Below are positions 42,501-51,123 of a stretch of 64,000 bases of DNA, piece by piece. This DNA is from a virus. Within the stretch, counting starts at the first letter, position 1, and every line of letters begins with the position of its first letter. The notes under the pieces are model-generated. The model was not told the DNA's origin. It searched no databases and was given only the letters and a program-made list of their open reading frames with translations. The stretch covers positions 27,046 through 91,045 of the IMG/VR virus record IMGVR_UViG_3300042924_006768; one strand, written 5' to 3'. Both the position numbers and the translations under genes were made by a program.

Positions 42501-45282
42501 CGTATGGTACTAAAATACCACTTGTGGTGTTTTTTGTTGTACCAGTAGATGATGTACTCCCAAATTGATTGACTATTGTATAACCTGTAACATTGACATC
42601 GGATGATAGTTCCGGATTTTGGAAACTTAGTATCGTACCTGGTCTCAATTCAGTAATTTTATCAGGTTTAACCATCAACATCATAACATTATCCAAATGA
42701 TATCTTTCATTCGAATTACCGTATCCAAAAGGTCTTCCACTTATTTGTAATTGATAGGTGTAAGTCATATTTGCGGGCAAACCTTTTTGTTGTAATTCTA
42801 CAGCTATTGTGTTACCTAAATTTAAATTTATAGTTGTTGATAAGGTGTAACCTTGTGGTACAGAACTTGCTGGAAATAAAGTAATAAATGGAGCGGCTTG
42901 TGTGGTGCCATTGATTACCAAATGAAAGTTTTTCTGTCCTGAAGTATAAGATGATGCGTTAACTGTTAATGTTATTGTGTATGTACCATTTTCAGGAACA
43001 ACATATGTGTTACTACCACTATTCCAAGGATTTAAAACTAAAGATGATGTTGGTTGAGCTAATTGATTTTGAAAAGGAATTGGATTTAATATCGAATATG
43101 TGTTTGGGTCAGGATTGTTGAATGTAGTTCCGCCTGATACCAAAACACCCAATTTTTCAGTATTGTATTGATTATAAAAAGTTTCCCCATAATAACCATT
43201 CTCTGTTGGGGCAAAATTGACTTTGATTCTATTGTAACCTCCACCCGGATTTACAAACTGATTTAATTGGTCAAAATATTTAGCTTTGACATTAAAGAGG
43301 TTGATTCTTTCGTATAATGGTAATGAATTGGTAAAACCTTTACCTGTTGAGTTACCAGGTCCATCTGTAAAAACAGTTTCAAGTTGTGGTGAACCGTAGT
43401 TTAATCCGAGTGTGTTATTACCTGATAATAATTGTTGTATACCAAATAAACCTTGAGTGATCGGTCCATCCCAATAAGAAAATTGTGTCAATGGTGAAAT
43501 GTATGCTGACAAACCAAGATTCACATCAAAAGCTAATTCAGCTGCAGTAGGTCCGGGACCTAAAGCGCGTTTACCTTCCTGACATTCACACAAATCACAT
43601 TCAGGATATGTCAAGTTCGGTACTTCCATATTAGCTATTCTTCTCCAATCTGGAATTCCCAATTGTTGTAAAATATAAGCTACCAAGTGAGCCACAATTA
43701 AAAAAATATTTAATATTGGTCGTGCAATAAAAATTAAGATAATAAATAACAAATATAAGAGGTCAAATCTATAAACAGTATCGTTCGTTGGGAATCTGAC
43801 ATTATCACTTTCACAAGTATCATCCAAAATATTTTTAACTGAGATAATTCTGTCGGGTAAATATCCATTTCTATATTGATCGATTAATTGTGATACTGAA
43901 TAAACTTTGTTGAAAATCATCGGGTAAAATTTGTCCTCACAATTAATTGCACTTTGAATCATTTCTTCACCTATTGTTGTACCAGTCAATCCATAATCGT
44001 TCCAATCAACACTGAAAGCATATGATTTAATAAAAGCTAAATAACTTTCGTAGTTTGGATTTGTTGGTTCGTAGTATGATCTAGGGTCAACGCCAACATT
44101 AGTCCAACCATATTCTCTAACATTCGGGACTAAAAAATATCCCCTTTTAACTGTTTCAGATAATTTTGGTGATTGATTCCATTTTATTTTGAATCTATAT
44201 TTTGCTTTTGTGGGAATACCTTTTTTCGGATCATTAGATAATACTCTTTCTCCAAATTCATTAGTAATTACATAATCCAAATTCATAGGTACATCAACTA
44301 ACCACGCACCATTTTCATCAATAACTTGTCCACCACTTTCTAAATCATATGTTTCAAGTATTGGTCTTCCAACTTCGTCTTCAAAAATAGTTTGTCTTAT
44401 AGCTAATATTTCACCAGGTCCAGCAACTAAATTACACAATTCACCTTGTTTGGATTTCGGTTTACAATTTCTTCTTTGGTAATCTTTGTCATTAGTTGAG
44501 AAAATAGATCCCATAAAAATAGCGGTGGGAGTTATTGTAACATTAGCTTCGGTAGCTAAATCAAAGTCTGTTCTTGTAATACCTAAACTACAGACTTCAG
44601 GTTGACCCCACAATGGAACAACTTCTAATGTCCTATTGAATGATACTATTTGAGGAAGTTCATTCAGATTTGTTGATTTCCTAAATTTATTACCAGCCAC
44701 TTGGTTTTCAGTTGCTATACCATTTCTGATTAAATCTTGGGGGGCTAAAGAGAATTCACCAATGTCCGATAAGTCCACATCAACATGTATAGTTTGGCTA
44801 CCTAACGGAACACCAAAAATCATATAGTCACCACTATCGTTTGTAATTGTTGTATATCTATAATACTTGTCAAATACCTCAATGTAATTTGGGTCTAATA
44901 ATACTTGTTCCTTATCGAAGAAACTACCTGTGGGAACATGACCACTATGTGATTGTGTTTTCGGTAATAAATTATATCTGAATCCATCGTCATTTGTTGT
45001 TGTTAATGACCTATATGGATATAAATCAGAAATGATTGGATTTAGTTGATCTTGGTCAGATAGAGGAATAAATACTGAAATTCTGGCATTTGGAATACCG
45101 AATCCATCATTAGCCGTAAGTCTACCAACAACAACACCATAATCAGAGCATTGTCTAGTATAAATTTGACTTTGAGTTATTTTCAAAGATAGAATCTCCA
45201 AAAATTCAAAATCTTGTTCCAATTGTACATTTATTGACTTATCTACACCAACTTGGGTTCTTATTCTATATGAGTTTGACAT
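39580..45282 (-). CDS. Giant virion protein with hydrophobic segment, 1900 aa
   Basis: The start is the ATG of MSNSYRIRTQVG; a TTG one codon earlier is less likely. Residues about 45-165 resemble a carboxypeptidase-regulatory/prealbumin-like beta sandwich (VVVGRLTANDGFGIPNARIS, DSGDYMIFGVPLGSQTIHVD). Residues about 501-539 are strongly hydrophobic (LLYLLFIILIFIARPILNIF), long enough to span a membrane once or twice, and are followed by a Cys cluster CDLCEC. The other 1300 residues are beta-rich. It follows the gp6-like gene, so it is probably a baseplate-associated or fibre protein; the hydrophobic part might insert into the host membrane during infection. Confidence 0.7.
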   Translation of the reverse strand: MSNSYRIRTQVGVDKSINVQLEQDFEFLEILSLKITQSQIYTRQCSDYGVVVGRLTANDGFGIPNARISVFIPLSDQDQLNPIISDLYPYRSLTTTNDDGFRYNLLPKTQSHSGHVPTGSFFDKEQVLLDPNYIEVFDKYYRYTTITNDSGDYMIFGVPLGSQTIHVDVDLSDIGEFSLAPQDLIRNGIATENQVAGNKFRKSTNLNELPQIVSFNRTLEVVPLWGQPEVCSLGITRTDFDLATEANVTITPTAIFMGSIFSTNDKDYQRRNCKPKSKQGELCNLVAGPGEILAIRQTIFEDEVGRPILETYDLESGGQVIDENGAWLVDVPMNLDYVITNEFGERVLSNDPKKGIPTKAKYRFKIKWNQSPKLSETVKRGYFLVPNVREYGWTNVGVDPRSYYEPTNPNYESYLAFIKSYAFSVDWNDYGLTGTTIGEEMIQSAINCEDKFYPMIFNKVYSVSQLIDQYRNGYLPDRIISVKNILDDTCESDNVRFPTNDTVYRFDLLYLLFIILIFIARPILNIFLIVAHLVAYILQQLGIPDWRRIANMEVPNLTYPECDLCECQEGKRALGPGPTAAELAFDVNLGLSAYISPLTQFSYWDGPITQGLFGIQQLLSGNNTLGLNYGSPQLETVFTDGPGNSTGKGFTNSLPLYERINLFNVKAKYFDQLNQFVNPGGGYNRIKVNFAPTENGYYGETFYNQYNTEKLGVLVSGGTTFNNPDPNTYSILNPIPFQNQLAQPTSSLVLNPWNSGSNTYVVPENGTYTITLTVNASSYTSGQKNFHLVINGTTQAAPFITLFPASSVPQGYTLSTTINLNLGNTIAVELQQKGLPANMTYTYQLQISGRPFGYGNSNERYHLDNVMMLMVKPDKITELRPGTILSFQNPELSSDVNVTGYTIVNQFGSTSSTGTTKNTTSGILVPYANPNGSGNWFGPGFPGGQGQSFYQVTQNNVINEHKFAIDIEYFQVITAMTVNDYISVLPPNNLSDSLNSRVINGHSLIHVVNTSDCCYNTNFCVWPQDTITLRNFREWSEQVIVFMVRGVDPYSDRIEIEYDLSRLFGYPLDNQGRPNGPVIVRGSNYKMNIPIQGRYKSVKHYANSTNGVDPNTNQFLYYPSYRFRDSTTGSARYTGFTSNLPAYYSSLDETTPTNFFTGANLLRDTLDTGTANVYGGSGYLKVIGAPIKQNGLNVNDERNLRNVFQVTLSRRDAVPCRWFTSQNNEISTLGGSPISQNVAAPTASAQCNPGGLGVNVQFYKNTGYFPNEIVDGGSYMSGEMDKERNLGIFSPNRQELSFKTWYYSPTYDDTQRMGYQFNAIDDRIVMRSDRLPTSTNTFRNGANSYAWQANISLSVYIISDDGTFFNGTGSPVGSPSFASISQSIEENNLNIQALNTFDCQSLVPLSCYYVPNGATEIAVRPTGNNCYTNGVSSDRQLIMQGGCYVFITTPFKSLDKDLTLLWEWTSRIQINFAACRNVFSHIFTNNWINGSLFAFSIQNSRFFDSNNQPFSVYCYDTMILDPNTNNFYYRSSPFTNINVTPPAPNSPVRVGVFRGSPKPSAPSIFGISLPSYKGNNRNLKFPTTMIDLGPRSQYLQELVYSNQFDGFMVNRLKETSYQDVSEILNVFIINRITNKRVLDRFLNRTAINVRLFFDNNRDNLFVDGDYAQMISINSELGVYEFNAINYPPVGGPNDQDPLFFNNPNARDPVFGIFFSSETQTRDFVSPRRTILNPNLPILGNNNCSFDSIGTFSQEVPFYQWQIQENSEGLGESIFGSERNDWFTQFIEQYVNDDPNYPYLSYFKYNYQSLDRLFKYSRYYRPSGFGNPLNGDFKGFIYSIDRNQPTPEYETTYRLQNPPNDYEARVFQVGAPFFFYFGLKKGKTAWDKFSKKWLDFNNIVE

Positions 45283-45296
45283 CAATTACTACTTTT

Positions 45297-45307
45297 AAGA
45301 TAAATAG
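45297..45307 (-). promoter_or_regulatory. TATTTATC variant of the late-type motif
   Basis: The 77-base gap between the gp6-like gene and the 1900-residue gene contains CTATTTATCTTAAAAG on the coding strand, about 14 bases before the ATG. I see no hairpin terminator in this gap. Confidence 0.35.
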
Positions 45308-45359
45308 TTTATTTGCTATTTTCATTAAAAAATAAGTAATGTGATGTTTAAATAAACCT

Positions 45360-47198
45360 CTAAGAGAAATTAGTTGATTTGAAATTTTTGACTCTAACAT
45401 TAATATCAGAATTAGGAAATCTAACTTGATAAGTTTGGGTTGGTTCAGCAAAAATAGTGTCATCGATTAACTCAATCTGTCTGGTTTGTGAATTTAGATA
45501 TCTTTGTGAAGTTTGTGATGAAGAATATAATCCACCAACTTTATTGAAAAATCTAATTTCAGTAATTGATATAACCCCATTTTGTGATTGGATAATTCTT
45601 CTCAACTCTGACACATTTACATTTTGACCCATTTCTCTGTTGGCTGGACTAAAGAATGTTGTTATGTCATCAACTATTGTTGTGATAACTTGACCTTGAT
45701 TTTGAGTATTATCCAAAACAACATCAACATCAATGGTAAGGTCAATTACATTTGCACTTTCAATTGAGATGTAGTCGTTCAACATTCTATAGTTCGACAA
45801 ATAGTTTGCTAAATTACTTTTCAAAGTAGTTGAAGTTATTTCAGTAAGTGCCCCATTTGTGTCGTAAGTTAACAATTTAATTTTTATTTTATTGTTTTCT
45901 TCTGTTATACCTACTTTAGCTGGTGCTCCATATTGTGATGGCATTGTTCTAATAATTGATTCATAGTCATTAATTGTTACAGCTCTATTTTGAGCTGCAA
46001 AATTATATGAAACATAGTTTCTTACTTCCTCCAATGATGGTACATTTGTACCTCCAATTGCAGCAGTTACATTATTACAACTCAATGAATTGACTACGGT
46101 TGTATTAACTGAATCCGAAGGTCCGTTAACAAAGAAATCTATATTTCCAATATTTGTTATAACACCCACACCCAAGTTACTTCCTGTCCCACCACCTATT
46201 CTATACTGAACAAATAATGTACTATTGGCTTTGAGTGTACTACCAAGTGCAAAATTATTTGAGTACTTATATAAATCAAGTTTATAACCATTCCTTGCAA
46301 ATTCTCTTAGTTGTTCATCAGCTGATTGGCTACCACCACCAAATGTCATTTTTAAAAAACCTTCAGGGGTAAACTCAGAAATAAACTTAGTATTAACTTG
46401 TCTATATATCCCAACTTTTATACTTGGGTTGTCAGAAACCTTTGTTGGGTCTTCAATGAAAACTCTATCTTGGGCTAAAGCTTGTACTTCATACCATCTA
46501 TTGTCAGCACCTAAAAACTCTTGGTTGGATGGAACATTTGCGTATTGCGTACCATCCTTTAATAAAACACTTGTAATACCCAAAACATTTTTATCAGGTA
46601 AAAATAATTCAAAAAAAGGTTTTACATCTAAAGCTGTTATTGTTCTTTTGAATACTTTGGTAACACCATTGACGACGGTTTCTCTTTTCGTAATTGTATA
46701 ATTTGAAAGAATGTTATTAGCGTCAAAATTTGGTATTGTCAATCTATTTGGAGTTCCATCACCACCTACGGCTGAAGCAAAATCAATATCATAAACTGTT
46801 TCGAACACTTGACCACCACCATTAACTTGTGAACCCCTTCTTAATATACCACAATATCTTAAATCGGGAGCATCCCCAAAAGCAGGCACAGTTATTGAAA
46901 AATCAACCAAGGCTACTGATGGTCTTTGACCTGGTATTTTGAGACCATAGGTTCTTGCTATATTATATATCGAACTTCTTTGTTGTGCAAATTGTAATAC
47001 TGTTTCTTGAATACTTCTATCAATATTGAATTGTAAGTTGTCTGTTACAGCAGCATTCAAATCTAGTAAAGCAGAAAATATTGAGGCATCGTTGAAGTTA
47101 TCAATAACATCAGGGTAGTAAGTTCTGGTGAAATTAATTAACTCCGTTCTAATCGAAGCAAAGTCTCTGGTTGTATATGATATTTTTTTGTTTGCCAT
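45360..47198 (-). CDS. 6: T4 gp6-like baseplate wedge protein (baseplate J family)
   Basis: The N-terminus (SYTTRDFASIRTELINFTRT, DLNAAVTDNLQFNIDRSIQE) and the central IGGTNVPSLEEVRNYVSYNF with NRAVTINDYESIIRTMPSQYG are characteristic of gp6/baseplate J proteins, which form the wedge ring that bridges the baseplate hub and fibres. At 612 residues it is similar to T4 gp6 (660). It follows the gp25-like gene by 4 bases, the usual order in contractile-tail phages. This assigns the phage to the myovirus morphology. Confidence 0.93.
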   Translation of the reverse strand: MANKKISYTTRDFASIRTELINFTRTYYPDVIDNFNDASIFSALLDLNAAVTDNLQFNIDRSIQETVLQFAQQRSSIYNIARTYGLKIPGQRPSVALVDFSITVPAFGDAPDLRYCGILRRGSQVNGGGQVFETVYDIDFASAVGGDGTPNRLTIPNFDANNILSNYTITKRETVVNGVTKVFKRTITALDVKPFFELFLPDKNVLGITSVLLKDGTQYANVPSNQEFLGADNRWYEVQALAQDRVFIEDPTKVSDNPSIKVGIYRQVNTKFISEFTPEGFLKMTFGGGSQSADEQLREFARNGYKLDLYKYSNNFALGSTLKANSTLFVQYRIGGGTGSNLGVGVITNIGNIDFFVNGPSDSVNTTVVNSLSCNNVTAAIGGTNVPSLEEVRNYVSYNFAAQNRAVTINDYESIIRTMPSQYGAPAKVGITEENNKIKIKLLTYDTNGALTEITSTTLKSNLANYLSNYRMLNDYISIESANVIDLTIDVDVVLDNTQNQGQVITTIVDDITTFFSPANREMGQNVNVSELRRIIQSQNGVISITEIRFFNKVGGLYSSSQTSQRYLNSQTRQIELIDDTIFAEPTQTYQVRFPNSDINVRVKNFKSTNFS

Positions 47199-47202
47199 AT
47201 TA

Positions 47203-47661
47203 TTATACGTTAATTATAACGAAATCACTTTGGTTAAAAGCGGAATCTGTTACGATATAATCTATTTTTATGTTTGCTGTGTGTTCCTTTTGTCCGATTC
47301 CTGGAACTCTAAAAGTTTTTTTATCATTTTGGTCTATATAAAAACCTTTATCCTCCAATCCCTCTGAGGCTGGTTTAATGGTTATGTTTGTGATTGTTAA
47401 ATTTGGTATAAACTCAGAAACTGTCTCTCTAATTTCAGATTCAATATCTGAAAAAGTCGGACCATCCAAAGGTTCGAACAAATACTCGTAAAGACGAGTT
47501 CCAAAGTCAGGTAAATAATACCTAGTACCTTTTCTTGTTAATAATAGATGTACTAAATTACTCCTTATTTCTTGATCACTTGTTTGTGATAAGTCGAAAT
47601 AAGTTCCCAAACTTGAGTCCAAAAAGGGAAAATTTATACCATATGTTTTACCATCAGCCAT
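47203..47661 (-). CDS. 25: T4 gp25-like baseplate wedge protein
   Basis: The ATG of MADGKTYGINFPF is chosen; the longer frame begins at a TTG in the terminator region. The family features DQEIRSNLVHLLLTRKGTRY, LPDFGTRLYEYLFEP and IESEIRETVSEFIPNLTI are all present. gp25 nucleates wedge assembly and tail sheath attachment. The final third (EHTANIKIDYIV) matches the family. It is the first gene of the baseplate operon, preceded by a terminator and a TATTTATA motif. Confidence 0.93.
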   Translation of the reverse strand: MADGKTYGINFPFLDSSLGTYFDLSQTSDQEIRSNLVHLLLTRKGTRYYLPDFGTRLYEYLFEPLDGPTFSDIESEIRETVSEFIPNLTITNITIKPASEGLEDKGFYIDQNDKKTFRVPGIGQKEHTANIKIDYIVTDSAFNQSDFVIINV

Positions 47662-47681
47662 AATAATAAATATATATCCTA

Positions 47682-47700
47682 CATTTTTTCTATAAATACC
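47682..47700 (-). promoter_or_regulatory. TATTTATA motif before the baseplate operon
   Basis: The coding strand reads GGTATTTATAGAAAAAATG, 12 bases after the nrdA terminator and about 30 bases before the gp25 ATG. A second partial copy (ATATATTTATTATT) lies right at the start codon. The terminator-motif-gene order fits a late promoter. Confidence 0.5.
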
Positions 47701-47711
47701 ATAAAACAAAA

Positions 47712-47734
47712 AATCACGACATAAAGTCGTGATT
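47712..47734 (-). terminator. Intrinsic terminator after nrdA
   Basis: Perfect 9-bp stem AATCACGAC/GTCGTGATT with a 5-base loop, followed on the minus strand by TTTTTTGTTTT. It ends the nucleotide/DNA metabolism unit and isolates it from the baseplate operon. Confidence 0.88.
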
Positions 47735-47742
47735 CTTATTTT

Positions 47743-50160
47743 TTAAGATGAACATCCAAAACATTCAAATGGTGAATCAGTTGGTTTGTTTGTTATAGGT
47801 TCAACATGTGGTAATGTTGGTGTTACTTTTGGTTTATCCATCTTTGATATATCCATAGCTAAGTGTTTTGCTCCTGTTGAGATTGCTTTTGTTCTCACAT
47901 AATAACAAAGAGTTTTTAAACCTTTTTGCCAAGCGTGGAAGTGAGATGAAGTAATCTTCGATAAAGTAGGATTACCCATATAAATATTCATTGATTGTGA
48001 TTGGTCAATAAAAGGTCCTCTATCTGCTGCCATATCAATCAACTCCCTTTGTGATATTTCCCAAATCGTTTTGTACTTCTTAATCAAGTGTTCAATTCTT
48101 TTAACTTTTTGATTGTACTTTTTGTCTTCAGGGTCTAAGTAGTTGTTGAAATTAATATTTTGAATCGAACCTTCATTGTATATAATTTCATTTTTCAAAT
48201 CCTCACCCCAAATACCAAGTTTCTCAAAATCATTAATAAGATACTTGTTAACAATCATAATTTCACCACCAACTACTCGTCTATTGAAGATTGCTGAGTG
48301 AGCAGGTTCAGTCATTTCATATGAACCAGTAATCTTAGCAGAACTCGCTACGGGCATTTGTGCTGTAAACAATGAATTACAAATACCATATTGTTTAACA
48401 TTTGACTTTAATATTTCCCAAGGCCATCTACCTGATAAATCAGATTCTGTTAATCCCCACATATCAAATTGGAATTGTCCTTGTGACATTGGTGAACCAT
48501 CGAAGAAATCATATGGTTTATAATCACCATCAATTACCAACCTATTACTTTCGGTGATTGCGGCAAAATAAATTGTCTCAAAGATATCTTTGTTTAGTTG
48601 TTTTGCTTCGTCTGAAGTAAACTCATAATCCATAAGATAGAATACATCCGCTAAACCTTGAGTTCCAATTGCAATTGCTCTTTGTTCTTTACCACCCTTT
48701 TCACCTTTTGAAGTTGAATAGTTATTAATATCAACAACTTTATTAAGGGCTCTAACAACCTTTCTTGTTTCTTCATAAAGAAGTCTAAAATTAAACTCAC
48801 CATCTTTTACAAAGTTTTTCAACACCATTGAAGATAGAGTACAGATAGCTGTAGTTTTCTCGTCAGTAAATTGGTAAATCTCGTTACAAAGATTTGATTG
48901 TTTGATAACCCCAATGTTCTGATGATTAGTTTTGTTGTTAGCATTATCTTTAGAACAAAGATAAGGTACACCAGTCTCAATTTGAGATTCAATTACCTTA
49001 GTCCAAACATCTGTTGCTTTTACTTTTTTACCCAAACCTAAATTTACCGCTTGTTCATAAACACTTTCGTACTCACTACCAAAACATTCTTGTAATGGTT
49101 TTAGACCAGCTTTTTTAATATCGTTAGGGCAGAATAAATACCAATCACCACCCTCTTTTACGGCTCTCATAAAATTATCAGGAATCCATAGAGCTGTGAA
49201 CAAATCTCTTGCTCTTAATTCTTCCGCACCTGTATTCTTTTTAATGTCCAACAAGTCAAAGATATCTTTATGCCAAGGTTCAAGATAAATTGCGGCAGAA
49301 CCTGGTCTTCTACCTTGTTGGTTAAAGAATCTTAGTGATTCATTTGCAATCTTAAGATATTTTAATAATCCACCAGCAAAACCACCTGATGTACTCAATC
49401 TACTCTCCTTACTTCTAATATTTGACATACAAAGACCAATACCTGCAGCGTCAGCAGAATAAGTAGAGATATCATTCATTGTTGCTAACAAACCTCCTCT
49501 TGAGTCATCATTGTTATAATGTAGTACACAAGATGCTAATTGAGGAATCTTTGTACCAGCATTAATCATAATTGGTGTTGCTGGAGAAATTAATTGATTT
49601 GATAATGACTTGTAGTATTCTACAGCTTCATCAAATGATTTTGTTACCCATAAAGCAACCCTCATATACATATGTTGGGGTCTTTCCACAGTTACACCTT
49701 CTGGTGTTTTTAACAAGTACATTTCAAATAATGAACGCCAAGCAAAGTAATCAAAGTTATAATCATTCTCGTGATTGATAACTTCATCGATATTCAAATC
49801 CCCATAGGAATCAATCATATCAATCAATTCTTTATTAACAATACCCATATCAGCTAATGACTTCATCGTCTCACTGAAACTTTCATTTGTTTCTTTGTGA
49901 TATGAAGATATTGCAACAGAAGAAGCCAACCTCGAATAATCGTGGTGGCTACCTGTATATGATGCAGCAATCTCGTAAATCAACTTATCTAATTGTTTTG
50001 TTGAAATTACACCCTCTGTTGGTACGGAAGTAATAACCTTAATGAAAATCTGGTCTGAGTTTACATTTAAGTTCTTACTGGCTTTTTTAATTCTGTTTTG
50101 TATTTTTGTTGGATTAAAGGACACAACATCCCCATCCCTTTTTTGAATTCTTAATGACAT
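47743..50160 (-). CDS. nrdA: Ribonucleoside-diphosphate reductase, alpha subunit (class I)
   Basis: The ATG of MSLRIQKRDG is used; a longer frame overlaps nrdB without an ATG-coupled start. An N-terminal ATP-cone (RDGDVVSFNPTKIQNRI) provides allosteric control. The active-site cysteines are at about 211 (QLASCVLHYN), 424 (NLCNEI motif) and 439 (AICTLSS), and the C-terminus ends ECFGCSS with the redox CxxC pair. The enzyme reduces ribonucleotides to deoxynucleotides in the cytoplasm for phage DNA synthesis. It overlaps nrdB at its start, is about 805 residues long, and is terminated by a strong hairpin. Confidence 0.95.
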   Translation of the reverse strand: MSLRIQKRDGDVVSFNPTKIQNRIKKASKNLNVNSDQIFIKVITSVPTEGVISTKQLDKLIYEIAASYTGSHHDYSRLASSVAISSYHKETNESFSETMKSLADMGIVNKELIDMIDSYGDLNIDEVINHENDYNFDYFAWRSLFEMYLLKTPEGVTVERPQHMYMRVALWVTKSFDEAVEYYKSLSNQLISPATPIMINAGTKIPQLASCVLHYNNDDSRGGLLATMNDISTYSADAAGIGLCMSNIRSKESRLSTSGGFAGGLLKYLKIANESLRFFNQQGRRPGSAAIYLEPWHKDIFDLLDIKKNTGAEELRARDLFTALWIPDNFMRAVKEGGDWYLFCPNDIKKAGLKPLQECFGSEYESVYEQAVNLGLGKKVKATDVWTKVIESQIETGVPYLCSKDNANNKTNHQNIGVIKQSNLCNEIYQFTDEKTTAICTLSSMVLKNFVKDGEFNFRLLYEETRKVVRALNKVVDINNYSTSKGEKGGKEQRAIAIGTQGLADVFYLMDYEFTSDEAKQLNKDIFETIYFAAITESNRLVIDGDYKPYDFFDGSPMSQGQFQFDMWGLTESDLSGRWPWEILKSNVKQYGICNSLFTAQMPVASSAKITGSYEMTEPAHSAIFNRRVVGGEIMIVNKYLINDFEKLGIWGEDLKNEIIYNEGSIQNINFNNYLDPEDKKYNQKVKRIEHLIKKYKTIWEISQRELIDMAADRGPFIDQSQSMNIYMGNPTLSKITSSHFHAWQKGLKTLCYYVRTKAISTGAKHLAMDISKMDKPKVTPTLPHVEPITNKPTDSPFECFGCSS

Positions 50161-50170
50161 AATAATAATT

Positions 50171-51121
50171 TTAGAAATCGTCTGTGAATGAAATTGTTTC
50201 GTTAAGTTTTGCTTTTTGATACTCAACCGTTCTTGATTCGAAGAAATTACCTTTTGTTTCTACTGCAATTTGTTCCATAAACTTGAATGGTTGTTCTACA
50301 TTGAATTGTTTACTACATCCCAACTTAACCAATAAACCATCAACAACAAACTCCAAATATTGTTTCATAAGGTTAGAGTTCATACCGATTAATGATATAG
50401 GTAGTGATTCAGTGATAAATTCTTTTTCAATTTCCAAAGCAGAAAGTAATATTTCTTTTATTCTTTTTTCACTTGGTTTATTCTCAACATGATTATTCAA
50501 CAAGTGAATTGCGAAATCACAATGTAGGTTTTCATCTTTAAAAATCAAGGAGTTTGCATTACAAAGTCCTTGCATAATTCCTCTTGACTTCAACCAGAAA
50601 ATAGAACAGAATGAACCTGAAAAGAATATACCTTCTACTGCAGCAAATGCAACCAATCTTTCTTGGAATGACGCTTTTTCAATCCAATCTAATGCCCACT
50701 TAGCTTTCTTTTGAACTGCGGGTAATCTATCGATTGCATTAAAACATTCATCCTTTTCATCAGGGTTGGATATATAAGTATCAATTAACAAAGAATACAT
50801 TAATGAATGGATATTTTCCATCATCAATTGAAATCCGTAGAAAAATTTCGCTTCGGGGTATTGTACTTCTCTGTAAAAGTTTTCAGCTAAGTTCTCATTA
50901 ACAATACCATCAGATGCAGCAAAGAATGATAATACATTTTTAACGAAGTATTGTTCGTTCTCTGATAAGTTTTGCCAATCTCTGATGTCACCACTCAAAT
51001 CCACCTCTTCAGCTGTCCAAAACGCAGCCTGATGTTGTTTGTAGTATTCCCAAATGTCGTGGTATTGGATTGGGAAAATCACAAAACGATTGGGATTTTC
51101 TGTTAATATTTTTTCTGTCAT
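50171..51121 (-). CDS. nrdB: Ribonucleoside-diphosphate reductase, beta subunit (class I)
   Basis: All iron ligands are visible: D71 ([13 protein letters not shown]), E102 and H105 ([14 protein letters not shown]), E163 ([10 protein letters not shown]), E197 and H200 (KDENLH), with the radical tyrosine at Y109. The sequence ([12 protein letters not shown]) is of the eukaryotic/Bacteroidota type rather than the enterobacterial NrdB type found in T4. The C-terminal tail (TISFTDDF) would dock on NrdA. It lies directly after the helicase gene and directly before nrdA, in one operon. Confidence 0.95.
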   Translation of the reverse strand: MTEKILTENPNRFVIFPIQYHDIWEYYKQHQAAFWTAEEVDLSGDIRDWQNLSENEQYFVKNVLSFFAASDGIVNENLAENFYREVQYPEAKFFYGFQLMMENIHSLMYSLLIDTYISNPDEKDECFNAIDRLPAVQKKAKWALDWIEKASFQERLVAFAAVEGIFFSGSFCSIFWLKSRGIMQGLCNANSLIFKDENLHCDFAIHLLNNHVENKPSEKRIKEILLSALEIEKEFITESLPISLIGMNSNLMKQYLEFVVDGLLVKLGCSKQFNVEQPFKFMEQIAVETKGNFFESRTVEYQKAKLNETISFTDDF

Positions 51122-51123
51122 AA

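Noticed and set aside
45266-45463. 65-residue minus-strand frame at the gp6 gene end
   Set aside because: Overlaps the gp6-like C-terminus in another frame and looks like a shadow; no leader or conserved pattern.
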